Source: Candidatus Heimdallarchaeota archaeon
Lineage (GTDB): Archaea > Asgardarchaeota > Heimdallarchaeia > JABLTI01
DNA length: 64,000 nt
Assembly (NCBI GenBank): GCA_018238155.1
Contig: JABCTZ010000007.1
Span: forward strand, 1 to 64,000
Direction: 5' to 3'
In this document: positions 24,300-33,677 of the stretch, one piece after another
How positions within the stretch are numbered: position 1 is the stretch's first letter
Layout of the letters: each line of letters opens with the position of its first letter
The notes under the pieces: model-generated
What the model was told of the DNA's origin: nothing
The model's input: the letters and a program-made list of their open reading frames with translations, nothing else
The model's database searches: none
Position numbers and translations under genes: made by a program

Positions 24300-26111
24300 T
24301 TGACCGAATCTCAATCTTACAAAGAAGATTATGATAGAATATATACCGATAAAGAACTTCTCAAAAGATTCTGGAAATATTTATCAGCTTATAAATTACA
24401 ATTAACAGTAATAATTATTGGTATTTTAATTATATCAGGTGTTAGTATCCTACCTCCAATGATGATTCGATGGGCATATGATCGATTGGAGTTGGGTGAA
24501 GGGTGGACTGCCGTTGCCCCCTATGCTATAACCTATGTTGGTCTATCTATTCTGTTATGGGGTTTACAAGTGGTGCAATCAATAATCGTTACCATTGTTA
24601 CTCAAAAAATAATAAAAAGAATTCAGATGGAAACTTACCAAAGCTTGCAAGAGCACGATTTAAGCTTCTTTGATAGACAAGCCACTGGAAAAATAATGTC
24701 CAGATTGACAAACGATTCGCAAGAACTAAACGAAATGATTAATGTGGTTGCTAATTTCATCTCTAATTTTGTAATAGTTTTTTCAGTGCTTGGAGTAATG
24801 TTTTACGTCAATTGGCGATTAGCACTTGTAACATTGGGTATGGGTCCTATTGTTTTCTTAGTTGGCCTTCTATTTAGACGAGTAATTAGACAAACGAGTG
24901 GAAAATGGCGTGCAGCAATTGGAAAAGTAAATGCTTCTTTCCAAGAAAGCGTGTCTGGAATATCTGTTGCGAAAGCATTTGGTCGTGAAGACAAATCGAA
25001 AGAAGAATTCGAAGTAATAAATGATGCAACATTTCAACTTGCAAGAAAAAGAGCATTTGCAATAACCGGTATTTGGCCTGTGATGGATGGAATAAGTATT
25101 CTTGGAGTATTTGGCATCAATCTATTTGGCAGCTGGTTGTTTTTCGCAAACCTTGCCTCAAGTTCCACAATACTATTTTTCATATTTTTATTGAATAGAT
25201 TTCTTTATCCCTTGATGCGTGTTGCTGCACAAATATCTACAATCCAAAGTGGTTTTGCTGCTATGGAGCGAATTTTTAGTATAATTGACGCTGAAAAAAT
25301 AGTTAAAAATCCTGAGAATCCAATAATCAAAGAAATTGAAGGGCAAATTTCTTTCGAGAATGTACATCAACATTACATTGAAGGCACGCCAGTTTTAAAG
25401 AATATTAACCTTGAAATAAAATCAGGTGAGTCTATAGCAATAGTTGGACACACAGGTGCAGGAAAAACAACTATCGCTTCATTACTGATGAGATTTTATG
25501 ATATTAATGGAGGTTCTATCAAAATTGACGGTGTTGATTTACGTGATTTTGATATCCAAAACCTCAGATCACAAATTGGCTTAGTAAGCCAAGATGTTTT
25601 TCTTTTCAGTGGTACGGTTCTTGATAATATTCGCTATAGTAAACCTGATGCAACAATTGAAGAAATTGAGAACGTTCTACGCATTGTTTCTGCAATAGAA
25701 TTTATTGATGCCTTACCTGATGGCTTAGATACTGTACTTGGTGAACGTGGGAAAGGTCTATCTGCAGGTCAAAGACAGATGGTTTCTTTCGCTCGAACTT
25801 TATTGACAGATCCGAAAATTTTAATTTTAGATGAGGCAACCGCTGCTGTTGATGCTTATACTGAATCAAAGATTCAAGATGCTCTGGATAAACTTCTTGC
25901 TAATAGAACCTCAATCGTAATTGCACATCGCTTAACAACAATCAAAAATTCTGATAGGATTATTGTCCTCGATCATGGTGAGCTAGTGGAACAAGGAAAT
26001 CATGATAGTCTAATGAATGAAAAAGGACTTTATTCAGAACTTTACGAGACATATTTTAAGCATCAATCCGCAGAATGGATATCAGAAATCGGCAATGTTT
26101 TTTCTGAATGA
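24300..26111 (+). CDS. ABC exporter subunit with catalytic Glu (heterodimer, second half)
   Basis: 603 residues from TTG 24300, one base after the stop of the first subunit, with GGAGG 9 nt upstream; an in-frame ATG at 24180 would overlap that gene by 120 bp. Six membrane helices precede the nucleotide-binding domain, with Walker A GHTGAGKTT (about 381), signature LSAGQRQ (about 486), Walker B ILILDEATA with the catalytic Glu (about 506) and H-loop IAHRLTT. The signature has Ala in place of the first Gly. Because it pairs with the Asp-containing Walker B of the partner, both defects fall in the same composite site, exactly as expected for an asymmetric exporter. The 3' end of this gene is duplicated near 30.8 kb. 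Confidence 0.92.
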   Translation: MTESQSYKEDYDRIYTDKELLKRFWKYLSAYKLQLTVIIIGILIISGVSILPPMMIRWAYDRLELGEGWTAVAPYAITYVGLSILLWGLQVVQSIIVTIVTQKIIKRIQMETYQSLQEHDLSFFDRQATGKIMSRLTNDSQELNEMINVVANFISNFVIVFSVLGVMFYVNWRLALVTLGMGPIVFLVGLLFRRVIRQTSGKWRAAIGKVNASFQESVSGISVAKAFGREDKSKEEFEVINDATFQLARKRAFAITGIWPVMDGISILGVFGINLFGSWLFFANLASSSTILFFIFLLNRFLYPLMRVAAQISTIQSGFAAMERIFSIIDAEKIVKNPENPIIKEIEGQISFENVHQHYIEGTPVLKNINLEIKSGESIAIVGHTGAGKTTIASLLMRFYDINGGSIKIDGVDLRDFDIQNLRSQIGLVSQDVFLFSGTVLDNIRYSKPDATIEEIENVLRIVSAIEFIDALPDGLDTVLGERGKGLSAGQRQMVSFARTLLTDPKILILDEATAAVDAYTESKIQDALDKLLANRTSIVIAHRLTTIKNSDRIIVLDHGELVEQGNHDSLMNEKGLYSELYETYFKHQSAEWISEIGNVFSE

Positions 26112-26130
26112 TTAATTTCATTACTTAGAT

Positions 26131-26316
26131 ATGATATTCGTGAATGAAATAAAAAACGAAATTACTTATCGTCCTATAGGTTTTATTAAAACACCATTTG
26201 ATACTTCAGAAGGGATGCCTATTCAGTCATCTTTTACACAAGCAAAAGGAATAATATTTCTTCGGAAAGAATTTCACAATGCCTTGAAAGGATTAGAGGA
26301 TTTCTCCAGGGTCTGA
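26131..26316 (+). pseudogene. Truncated duplicate of trmO (N-terminal 61 codons)
   Basis: The first 61 codons match the intact gene at 30844-31356 almost throughout, for example PIGFIKTPFDTSEGMP and SSFTQAKG. Similarity stops after LEDFSR and the frame ends in TGA. The catalytic part, with the RAPNRPNSIG and NGTPLLDIKPY motifs, is missing. The stretch before it, including the end of the ABC exporter gene, is also duplicated at 30.8 kb. It is a leftover of a segmental duplication and should be inactive. Confidence 0.85.
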
Positions 26317-26475
26317 AAAAAGGTGTTCGAAAACCTGTGAAAGAAAGACTATATGTTCCTTTGTTTCATCTACAATGCGTAACTAGTGCTGTTTAAGATG
26401 ACCATCACCATTGCAAACACCACACAAGTAGGCTAAAGCGTTTGTTACTTTCGTTGGGACTGAGTATTTTTTCCT

Positions 26476-26703
26476 TCAAGTGCTTTCGAAAAATAATCCA
26501 TCAAATTTAAGATCTAGTAATGGCAAATCCAGTACTTTACATGCACAACGATATAGTGTGTAGGGCATTGCTCCACGTTCGAGATAATCAATTATTCTCT
26601 TCTTCCACTTTATTATGCTAGAATTAACCGACTTGTAAAAATAATCTTGAGCAAACTCTGCTATGAGGAGGACTTTCTTTTTGATTTCTTCATTAAGTAA
26701 CAA
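26476..26703 (-). CDS. Hypothetical short protein, possibly a remnant
   Basis: A 75-residue frame, predicted helical (EEIKKKVLLIAEFAQDYFYKS, then a basic WKKRIIDYLERG) with a hydrophobic end (LDLPLLDLKFDG). No domain is recognised. It lies between the truncated trmO and a tRNA-like fragment, in sequence that otherwise looks like debris, and its start is not backed by a clear ribosome binding site. The 159 bp between the truncated trmO and this frame hold nothing I can identify. Confidence 0.3.
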   Translation of the reverse strand: MLLNEEIKKKVLLIAEFAQDYFYKSVNSSIIKWKKRIIDYLERGAMPYTLYRCACKVLDLPLLDLKFDGLFFEST

Positions 26704-26720
26704 ATTAATGTTTTAGTGGT

Positions 26721-26749
26721 CGTGGCTTCACAATCCACCTTGACCACCA
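26721..26749 (+). repeat. Degenerate tRNA-3'-like fragment next to the permease gene
   Basis: A T-arm-like GTGG...TTCACAA...CCAC is followed by CTTGACC, A and CCA. The 50 bases after it, the 3' end of the permease gene, are about 80% identical to the 50 bases after the intact tRNA-Pro gene, with the same 4-nt gap to the stop codon. Confidence 0.55.
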
Positions 26750-26753
26750 CTTT

Positions 26754-29138
26754 TTATTCTTCTTTTAAATTGTTAGCTAATTCTTGTTTAGTATTATGAA
26801 TCCATCCTGGGATTACTGCAATCAATACTGTTCCTAAAGTAAATAACAAAGTAACCCAAATCGTTTGCCAACTGAAACAATATGGGATTTTTTGAGTGTA
26901 TTCTTCTATCCAGTACAAAAATATAAATGTGATTGGATAAGCAAGTGCAATGCCAAGTAGTACTGAAATTGGCATTAGTATTGCATTCTCAACTACACTT
27001 ATTTGAAGGATTGAGCCATTAGAAAATCCAAAAGCACGCATAATTGCAAATTCTCTTGTTCTCTCGAGTGATGAAATAAATGTCGTGTTGAAAATTGCTA
27101 TGAATGCGACTATAAATCCTAAAATCATTGCAATAGAAGCAATTTCTTGTTCAATATATACTATCTCCATCATTTGTTTCAAGAAGAATTCATCTGTGTA
27201 CGCGAAACTTATCCTAATTTCATTATCATTTAATATATCCACAATTTCATCTCTGTACCCTTCCTCCACAATCATTCTCATAGAATTAAAGTGGATTGCA
27301 GGTCCAATGATTGATTCTAGATATTCTTTCTGTATAACGATTGTTGAAGGCATCGCCCAAGAATCAGATACTCCAATAATTGTAAACTCAAGTTGCATTT
27401 GATAAAACCAAATAGTAATATTATCTCCATTTGATAATCCTAGGTCATGTATCAATCGAGCATTTATTAGGCACTCATTTGTTCCTTCTGTCACGAAATT
27501 ATGTCCTTCTCCAAAGGAAAAATTTGTCATAGTACTATTCCACGGTTGTACTTTTAGGAATATAATAGATGTATCATTAGCTGTCGTCATTGTTGGTATT
27601 TCTAGATATGGTTCAACTTCTTCCACATGTGGTAGATCTGTATAGGAATCTATCACATCTTGAGATATTGGTTGATAGAAGTTTGCCTTTACATTCCAAT
27701 TAATGCACTCATTGATGTTTATCGGAATTTGAGTATTTGTAATATCAACTACTGCTACTAAAGACGCACTTAATGCAAGTGCACTCATAACTGCGAAAAT
27801 TGTTACCCAAGTTCTTACTTTTTGCCTGTTAAGGTTTCTTATACCAATTCTTGGTATTTGTGGTAGATACTTTGTAAATAATAGATAATCCATAATCGAT
27901 TTCTTAGTTATATTTGCTGTCATTTTACCACGTAAAGCTTCATAGGGATTCATTTTTGCCACACCCAATGTTGGGATTATTGCAAAAATTAGTGTTGTAC
28001 CCATTGCCATTGCACAAACCCAAAAAATGGTGAACCAATCAACACTTAATGCAATGGTTGTTACTCCCCATGATTGTCCTAAACTCATAGTGATTAAGGC
28101 AAGTATACCATATGATGCACCTGATCCTAATAGACATCCAATTGCTCCTAGGACTGTAGCCCGAATAGTGAACATACGAATAATCGCTCTGTGCTTAAAT
28201 CCAAAACTATGAAAAACACCGATTAATCTTCTTTGTTCTGCAACGAATCTGCTCATAATAATATACATGACAAAACCGCTGATTATTATCGTTAAAATTG
28301 TACAAACACCTAAGTATTTCGCAACGAGATTTGCTACAACTATCAACTCTGATCTTATAGATAATTCTCGTGGATACGAAACACAGGCTAATGGATTCCC
28401 TTGAGAGATGAAGTGTTCACGAACTCTTTCACCAATTACTAGAACTTCTTCATGTGGAGCTTTCTCATTCAAATAGACAAGAACACTCGTATAGGTATTA
28501 CTCTTAAGACCTAATAGTTCTCTAACAATGGCTTCATCCATCCAAAAAACAGCCTTATTTGTCAGCTTGAAATTTAACCATTCTATTGAATGCACAAAAG
28601 CGACTATCGTCAATGTTTTTTTCCCTGTTAACCCTCTTATTACAATTTCATCGCCTAATTCCAAATTAGCCGCTTCTGCAAAACTGCTATGTACCATTAC
28701 TTCATTTAATTCATCTGTAAAATTCCCTTCCTCGAGAGCAATTTGATTAATTCTTGGTGGTGAGGTACTATCTACACCAATGAAAACTGCAGAATAATCT
28801 CTTGTTAGATTTTTAGTAGAACCTGATGCAATAACCCTTTTCTCAACTAGAGCAGTGCTATTCGTTTCTTCATCTACAATTATTTCAATTTGCTGTACAT
28901 GTGTCTCATTGAATAACCTACTATCAAACCCTATATGTCCTAACTTAAGAACTTCAGATTCATTCTCAAGTGACAATGTTAGTGAGTCAGAAGTTTTCAG
29001 AAAAGCAATGGGGAATGCAGTAACAAACATAATAGCAATAATTGTAATAAGACTCCTTGTTTTTTTCTGATAGATATCTCTAATTGCAGATTTGGCTATC
29101 AATAAGTTTCTCTTTGGACATCGAATTTTTCTAGTCAT
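26754..29138 (-). CDS. FtsX/LolC-type ABC transporter permease
   Basis: 794 residues. One N-terminal helix (about 25-48) is followed by a large outer domain, three helices around 270-395 with two FtsX-type blocks, then a helix near 445, a second outer domain and three C-terminal helices (about 665-785). This is the duplicated FtsX arrangement of lipoprotein- or peptide-handling mechanotransmission transporters. The ATPase gene lies 25 bp upstream on the same strand, so both form an operon, with a TetR-type regulator divergent from it. A copy of the last codons of a relative of this gene survives beside the tRNA-Pro gene at 8736-8786. The substrate is unknown. Confidence 0.88.
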   Translation of the reverse strand: MTRKIRCPKRNLLIAKSAIRDIYQKKTRSLITIIAIMFVTAFPIAFLKTSDSLTLSLENESEVLKLGHIGFDSRLFNETHVQQIEIIVDEETNSTALVEKRVIASGSTKNLTRDYSAVFIGVDSTSPPRINQIALEEGNFTDELNEVMVHSSFAEAANLELGDEIVIRGLTGKKTLTIVAFVHSIEWLNFKLTNKAVFWMDEAIVRELLGLKSNTYTSVLVYLNEKAPHEEVLVIGERVREHFISQGNPLACVSYPRELSIRSELIVVANLVAKYLGVCTILTIIISGFVMYIIMSRFVAEQRRLIGVFHSFGFKHRAIIRMFTIRATVLGAIGCLLGSGASYGILALITMSLGQSWGVTTIALSVDWFTIFWVCAMAMGTTLIFAIIPTLGVAKMNPYEALRGKMTANITKKSIMDYLLFTKYLPQIPRIGIRNLNRQKVRTWVTIFAVMSALALSASLVAVVDITNTQIPININECINWNVKANFYQPISQDVIDSYTDLPHVEEVEPYLEIPTMTTANDTSIIFLKVQPWNSTMTNFSFGEGHNFVTEGTNECLINARLIHDLGLSNGDNITIWFYQMQLEFTIIGVSDSWAMPSTIVIQKEYLESIIGPAIHFNSMRMIVEEGYRDEIVDILNDNEIRISFAYTDEFFLKQMMEIVYIEQEIASIAMILGFIVAFIAIFNTTFISSLERTREFAIMRAFGFSNGSILQISVVENAILMPISVLLGIALAYPITFIFLYWIEEYTQKIPYCFSWQTIWVTLLFTLGTVLIAVIPGWIHNTKQELANNLKEE

Positions 29139-29163
29139 TTTTATATCACAACAAAAAATCTTG

Positions 29164-29862
29164 TTAACATTTACTATTTACTACTTCCTTCCTGATTTTT
29201 CCAGAATGAAGATACAGTACTCTATCTGCAAGATGCATTATATTTTGATCATGAGTCACTAAAATCGCTGTTTTTTGTTGTTCTTTACAGATCATTCTAA
29301 TTAGCTCTATAACCTTAACACCTATCTCTTGATCCAATTGTCCTGTTGGTTCGTCAAAAATAATCATCTCTGGATCCTTTGCTAATGCTCTTGCAATTGC
29401 TACTCTCTGACGTTCTCCTCCCGAAAGTTGTGAAGGGAAATTATTCATTCTATCTTCTAGTCCCACCGCTCGTAATGCCTCTTCTGATTTTCGTTTCAAT
29501 TCCTTCCCTCTAATATCAACTAATCCCATCATTAATTGTATATTTTCAATAGCAGTTAGTGTAGGGATTAATGAGTAGAACTGAAAAACGTAAGCTAGTT
29601 TCTTCTTCCTGAAATTTGTTAAAGCTGCTGATTTTAGTTTGGTTATTTCTTCACCATTATAGGAAACTTTACCTGATGTAGGATAATCAATTCCCCCAAG
29701 AATATTCACTAAAGTAGTTTTACCGCTTCCTGAAGGACCCATTAGGAATAATATTTCTCCTTGCTGCACTTCAAAACTAACGTCTCTTAGTGCATGAACT
29801 GCTGTTGTTCCTAAAATATAATCTTTTACAAGCCCTTTTGCTTTGATATATGCTGCGTTCAT
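29164..29862 (-). CDS. ABC transporter ATPase (LolD/MacB class)
   Basis: 232 residues, the usual length of a stand-alone ATPase for FtsX permeases. Walker A is GPSGSGKTT (42-50), the Q-loop is in YVFQFYSL, the signature is LSGGERQRVA (about 145), Walker B is MIIFDEPTG (about 165) and the switch histidine is in LVTHDQ. GTGAG lies before the ATG at 29862. It is the first gene of the two-gene transporter operon and energises the permease at 26754. Its promoter region (29863-29989) is shared with the divergent regulator. Confidence 0.93.
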   Translation of the reverse strand: MNAAYIKAKGLVKDYILGTTAVHALRDVSFEVQQGEILFLMGPSGSGKTTLVNILGGIDYPTSGKVSYNGEEITKLKSAALTNFRKKKLAYVFQFYSLIPTLTAIENIQLMMGLVDIRGKELKRKSEEALRAVGLEDRMNNFPSQLSGGERQRVAIARALAKDPEMIIFDEPTGQLDQEIGVKVIELIRMICKEQQKTAILVTHDQNIMHLADRVLYLHSGKIRKEVVNSKC

Positions 29863-29950
29863 TTTTTCTCACATTGATTTCTTTTGTCAAAAGGATTAAA
29901 GATATTTTTCTACATCTGTAAGTTGAGAGTAGTCTATACTTCGCGTAACC

Positions 29951-29960
29951 TTTTTATATA
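29951..29960 (+). promoter_or_regulatory. TATA box for the TetR-family regulator gene
   Basis: TTTTTATATA lies about 30-39 nt before ATG 29990. An imperfect inverted repeat (GACTC...GAGAC, 29972-29986) between it and the ATG could be an operator. Confidence 0.4.
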
Positions 29961-29989
29961 CTTTCGTACTTGACTCTAAATGAGACTAG

Positions 29990-30661
29990 ATGCAAGAAGA
30001 TATTAGACTACGGAAAGAAAAACGGCAAGAATCAATTTTAAAAACTGCTCTAATGGTTCTTTCCAAAGAAGGGTTTGATGGGCTTAGTATGCGGAAGATT
30101 GCCAAAGCAGAAGGAATATCTGAAGCTATGCTTTATCGATTCTACAAGAATAAATATGCCATTTTACAAATCATATTAAGGATAAATATTCAAAAAATCA
30201 CTGATGAATGGAAAAATTTTATGGCCACAGTTAAGGCATTAGTACCTAAACTTGAAATCTCTTTACCAATTATTGGTAAAATGATGGCTAAAACAATTTC
30301 TGAAAATCAAGCCTTTTTCCAATATATGATTAGGGATAGTCCTAAATTTGGAAGAGTCTTTTCTAGAATGACTCAAGAATCTGAAGAAGGATTTCAAGGT
30401 TTATTATTACTCCAGAATGCGCTTGAATCAATTGATATCATAGGTGTGTTAACTAACTATTTTAACCGATGTAAGAAAGCGGGGGATTTGCGAGATGATC
30501 TTTCACCTGAAAACTGCGCAATACTAATTACTTCTAATTTATTACCTTTAATTACTCATCTTCCAATTCTTGTACTCAAAATAAGCGAAGATGATATTGA
30601 TATTGTTAAACTCGTTGATACTCAAATTAAGGTCATGCTTAATGGAATGATTAGCAAATAA
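29990..30661 (+). CDS. TetR/AcrR-family transcriptional regulator
   Basis: 223 residues. The N-terminal helix-turn-helix has the family pattern: ILKTALMVLSKEGFDGLSM, then KIAKAEGISEAMLYRFYKNK, about residues 15-60. The variable helical C-terminal domain should bind a small ligand. The gene is divergent from the FtsX transporter operon with 127 bp between, so it very likely represses that operon and itself. The ligand cannot be read from the sequence. Downstream lies the remnant of an ABC exporter gene and then trmO. Confidence 0.9.
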   Translation: MQEDIRLRKEKRQESILKTALMVLSKEGFDGLSMRKIAKAEGISEAMLYRFYKNKYAILQIILRINIQKITDEWKNFMATVKALVPKLEISLPIIGKMMAKTISENQAFFQYMIRDSPKFGRVFSRMTQESEEGFQGLLLLQNALESIDIIGVLTNYFNRCKKAGDLRDDLSPENCAILITSNLLPLITHLPILVLKISEDDIDIVKLVDTQIKVMLNGMISK

Positions 30662-30717
30662 GAGCTGAAAATGAATCGTTTTCGTCAGAAACAATAAAAA
30701 AAGTAGTGTCTATTTTT

Positions 30718-30833
30718 CCAATATTGCTTGAGCATTTAAATACCGATGGAACCTTTCAATCGATACTTCTAACACCAATTGGCAGAATGGATATCAAAAA
30801 CCAACAATGTCTTTTTTAGGATGAAAAGTTTTA
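30718..30833 (+). pseudogene. Fused remnants of the ABC exporter genes upstream of trmO
   Basis: About 30718-30778 resembles the codons near 22.65-22.72 kb of the first exporter subunit (GTFQSILLTP against GTIQPILLTS). Directly after it, 30782-30825 resembles the last codons of the second subunit at 26.07-26.11 kb (AEWIS...NVF in both). The two pieces are joined and out of frame. A whole exporter pair thus once stood before this trmO copy and has been deleted internally. Confidence 0.65.
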
Positions 30834-30843
30834 TTACCTTATT

Positions 30844-31356
30844 GTGATGCTCATGAATAAAATAAAGAACGAAATTACTTATTGTCCTATAGGTTTTATT
30901 AAAACCCCATTTGATACTTCAGAAGGGATGCCTATTCAATCCTCTTTTACACAAGCAAAAGGAGCAATATTTCTTCGGAAGGAATTTCAAAAAGCCTTGA
31001 AAGGATTAGAAAATTTTTCCCACATCTATCTTTTATATCACTTTGACAAAGCACGTTCTATGAAATTACAAGTAAAACCATTTCTAAGTGAAGAAATGCT
31101 GGGTATTTTTGCAGTAAGAGCACCAAATAGACCTAATAGTATTGGTATTTCGATTGTCCGATTAAAACAAATATCAGCAAAGAATGATTTTATAGAAATT
31201 CAGTTTGAAGGTGCAGATATGCTTAATGGTACTCCTTTACTGGATATAAAACCTTACGTTATGGATTTTGATTCTCAAACTGATGTTCGAAATGGTTGGT
31301 ATGATAGTCGTGATATAGAAATAAATCAATCTGATAATAGATTTACAAAAGACTAG
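30844..31356 (+). CDS. trmO: TrmO-like tRNA (N6-threonylcarbamoyladenosine37-N6)-methyltransferase
   Basis: A 170-residue protein of the UPF0066/TsaA family, which methylates t6A at position 37 of tRNAs using S-adenosylmethionine. The N-terminal strand with PIGFIKTPF, the conserved VRAPNRPNSIGIS segment (about 100-112) and the GADMLNGTPLLDIKPY motif (about 123-138) are all present, so the gene should be functional. Starts at GTG 30844 or ATG 30853 are both possible; the latter has GTGAT as a ribosome binding site. A truncated duplicate lies at 26131-26316. Family members in archaea also occur as stand-alone enzymes of this length. Confidence 0.88.
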   Translation: MMLMNKIKNEITYCPIGFIKTPFDTSEGMPIQSSFTQAKGAIFLRKEFQKALKGLENFSHIYLLYHFDKARSMKLQVKPFLSEEMLGIFAVRAPNRPNSIGISIVRLKQISAKNDFIEIQFEGADMLNGTPLLDIKPYVMDFDSQTDVRNGWYDSRDIEINQSDNRFTKD

Positions 31357-31499
31357 TGTTAAGGTTGATTTTGAAATATTCTATAGTGACAAAACTAATC
31401 TTTCGCGTTAAAAATAAGTTTTTCTATTTAAGAGAAATTAAAGGAATGATAGCAAACGAATTTACTACTATTTTTCTCTTTTATTTCTAATTAGGAGCA

Positions 31500-31910
31500 T
31501 TACTTACCATTTGGATTGGATGTTCCTTCTGGACGTAACCTGTAGACCAATACAAGTATACCTCCGACTAATACAATCAATCCACCAATTCCAAAGACTA
31601 TGATGCTAATAACTATCATTATAATGGAAGTTATGATTAAATCAAATCTAATTATAAAATCATAGATTCTCACTAAAAATAATTTCAATCCTATTACTAC
31701 AGCAAGAGCACCAAAATATATTGACACAATTGAACCCGCAATGGCATTTGCAAGTCCAATATATCCTGCTCCAAAAAACCAATTGATATTTCCTCCGGCA
31801 ACAGAAATAATTAACGACATTAATCCCATAACAACTGTTAAAATTCCCCCTATTAAACATAAAAGGAAACCGTAATCATCTAACGTTTTAATTGATATTT
31901 TTAACGCCAT
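31500..31910 (-). CDS. Small four-helix membrane protein
   Basis: A 136-residue, Ile/Gly/Val-rich integral membrane protein. Predicted helices are at about 15-37, 44-70 and a long hydrophobic stretch 88-124 that probably makes two spans. The C-terminus is short and polar (RPEGTSNPNGK). No charged residue inside the helices suggests a catalytic or transport role. It lies 131 bp downstream of the larger membrane protein gene on the same strand. I do not recognise the family. Confidence 0.55.
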   Translation of the reverse strand: MALKISIKTLDDYGFLLCLIGGILTVVMGLMSLIISVAGGNINWFFGAGYIGLANAIAGSIVSIYFGALAVVIGLKLFLVRIYDFIIRFDLIITSIIMIVISIIVFGIGGLIVLVGGILVLVYRLRPEGTSNPNGK

Positions 31911-32041
31911 TCAATCAAATCCAATACAAGAGTATGCAATTTATAATTTTCTTTTAAAGTATTCCAAAAATCTTTGTTTAATTCCATGATTTCTAGAAAA
32001 AGGTTTTTTGAGGTACTTTTAACACACCTCAAAAACACCAT

Positions 32042-33556
32042 TTAGAAATCGTCATCTGCTTCTTCAATAATAATTTCCTCGGATTCATCTTCCACTGAAC
32101 CACTGATTTTATCTCGCCATTTATCAACTACTGATGAAGCCCTAGTTTTAACAACACCAATTCCTTTTTTAGCCATCTCAATAGATTGCTCTTTAACTGA
32201 AACACCGATTTCTGCCGAAGCGCTTAATCCTTTTTTTGCAAGTGTAATAGTAGCATCGCGAGCAAACATCTTCCAATTAATTCTTCCTGCTTTTGCATCT
32301 TTTACAAATTTTTCAACATCTTCATACGGTGGGAGAAAGTTCAAGCGATAGATCTGTGGTGAGGTATAGCTTTTAAATTTACTACTTGAAGAATAGAGTA
32401 TGATACTTAGAATAACAACTACAGTAGCGAAAATCATTGTTATACTGTGACCAATTTGAACGACCCCTACATTTTTGAAAAAGAGAATTTCTTCGATGCT
32501 TCCAGGACTAAAACCTATTTTTAGAACCATACTGTGATAAGATAGCGCGAATCCCAATATCATCATAATTACTCCTCTTTCTGAAATAAACCTAAATACA
32601 TCACTAATGTAGAATTCCTCATTCGTTTCTTCCTGAATTTCCTTTTGTTTTGGCTCATCTGATGTAGTAATCTCAATTGTTTTCTCTGTTATTTCCTTAG
32701 GTTGAAAGTCTGAATCCAATTTCTCTACTTTCCGATAATATTTGGAGATACTGTTTAACAAGAAAAACGCTGAAACTAAAATACTAACCCAAGCTATATA
32801 ATTGGTGTCTCCTTTAACAAGTCGAAGAACTAATTGTATTGCATGAGAATTCGTCATTAGATAAAAGAATGGTAGAATTGTGTAAAATACATCATCTTTT
32901 CTAGCTAATCGCCAAACAACTACTAGTAAAAACAATCCCATTAAAATCCCAGTTGCGCTTGTCGAAATATACAATCCAGAAGCTAAAATAATTCCTTGGT
33001 ACATAAGATATCCATTCAATCCAATACAAGCAATAATGAGTGGTGTGAGTATCCCGCTGAATAACGCACTTCCTCCTTCCTTTTTACCCATAAATAGAAT
33101 ACTACCTGTTACTCTACTCCCAAGTAAATTCTTACTAAATGAAAAGGATGAAACTATTGTAATACACATCCAAAGACAATATAACACTGAGCAAATGATT
33201 GTAACTACTACAACATTATTTAGAAAAATGAAACCTGTAGTTATTCCTCCTGCAAAAAGAACTACTAAAAGTACATGCAAAAATACTGGTGTTTTAGCTA
33301 ATGCAAATCCAACAAGAATGTATGACATAGCAAATGCTAACTCAAAATAGAAGAGATAATTGATCAAATCTGCACGTGGAATACCAAAAATGACTAGGTT
33401 CACTGATTTAGAAATTATTGCTGTTAAAGTTGTCATTGCAATAATTACTAAAAAGAAGATTGTGTAAATTAGAAACTTCTTAGTAAATAGCGCTTTAAAA
33501 CCAGACGTAACAATATTTTTCAGATATTTGTAAACAGATTTTTCTACGTAGCTCAT
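32042..33556 (-). CDS. Polytopic membrane protein with a cytosolic helical tail
   Basis: About 504 residues from ATG 33556, which has GAGTGAG upstream; a GTG at 33565 is in frame. Roughly eight to ten hydrophobic helices fill residues 30-270 and 330-400, split by a charged loop (about 275-325, many Glu, Lys and Thr). The last ~100 residues are soluble, amphipathic and contain two similar pieces (TLAKKGLSASAEIGVSV and EMAKKGIGVVKTRASSV), ending in an acidic tail. I find no transporter or enzyme motif. The repeated helices could sit on the membrane surface or bind a partner. Function is unknown. Confidence 0.6.
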   Translation of the reverse strand: MSYVEKSVYKYLKNIVTSGFKALFTKKFLIYTIFFLVIIAMTTLTAIISKSVNLVIFGIPRADLINYLFYFELAFAMSYILVGFALAKTPVFLHVLLVVLFAGGITTGFIFLNNVVVVTIICSVLYCLWMCITIVSSFSFSKNLLGSRVTGSILFMGKKEGGSALFSGILTPLIIACIGLNGYLMYQGIILASGLYISTSATGILMGLFLLVVVWRLARKDDVFYTILPFFYLMTNSHAIQLVLRLVKGDTNYIAWVSILVSAFFLLNSISKYYRKVEKLDSDFQPKEITEKTIEITTSDEPKQKEIQEETNEEFYISDVFRFISERGVIMMILGFALSYHSMVLKIGFSPGSIEEILFFKNVGVVQIGHSITMIFATVVVILSIILYSSSSKFKSYTSPQIYRLNFLPPYEDVEKFVKDAKAGRINWKMFARDATITLAKKGLSASAEIGVSVKEQSIEMAKKGIGVVKTRASSVVDKWRDKISGSVEDESEEIIIEEADDDF

Positions 33557-33677
33557 AACACTCACTCATTATCCGTGTCTTCTTTTTCTAAACTTAAATA
33601 TGAACCTTTGTTAATTACTCGATAAATCGCTTTTATAATCTAAATAGTTTTTAATCCTTGAAGTGATACTAGGAATC

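Noticed and set aside
14985..26749. tRNA-like fragments as functional tRNA genes
   Set aside because: None has a matching 5' acceptor strand, D-arm or anticodon arm within tRNA distance.
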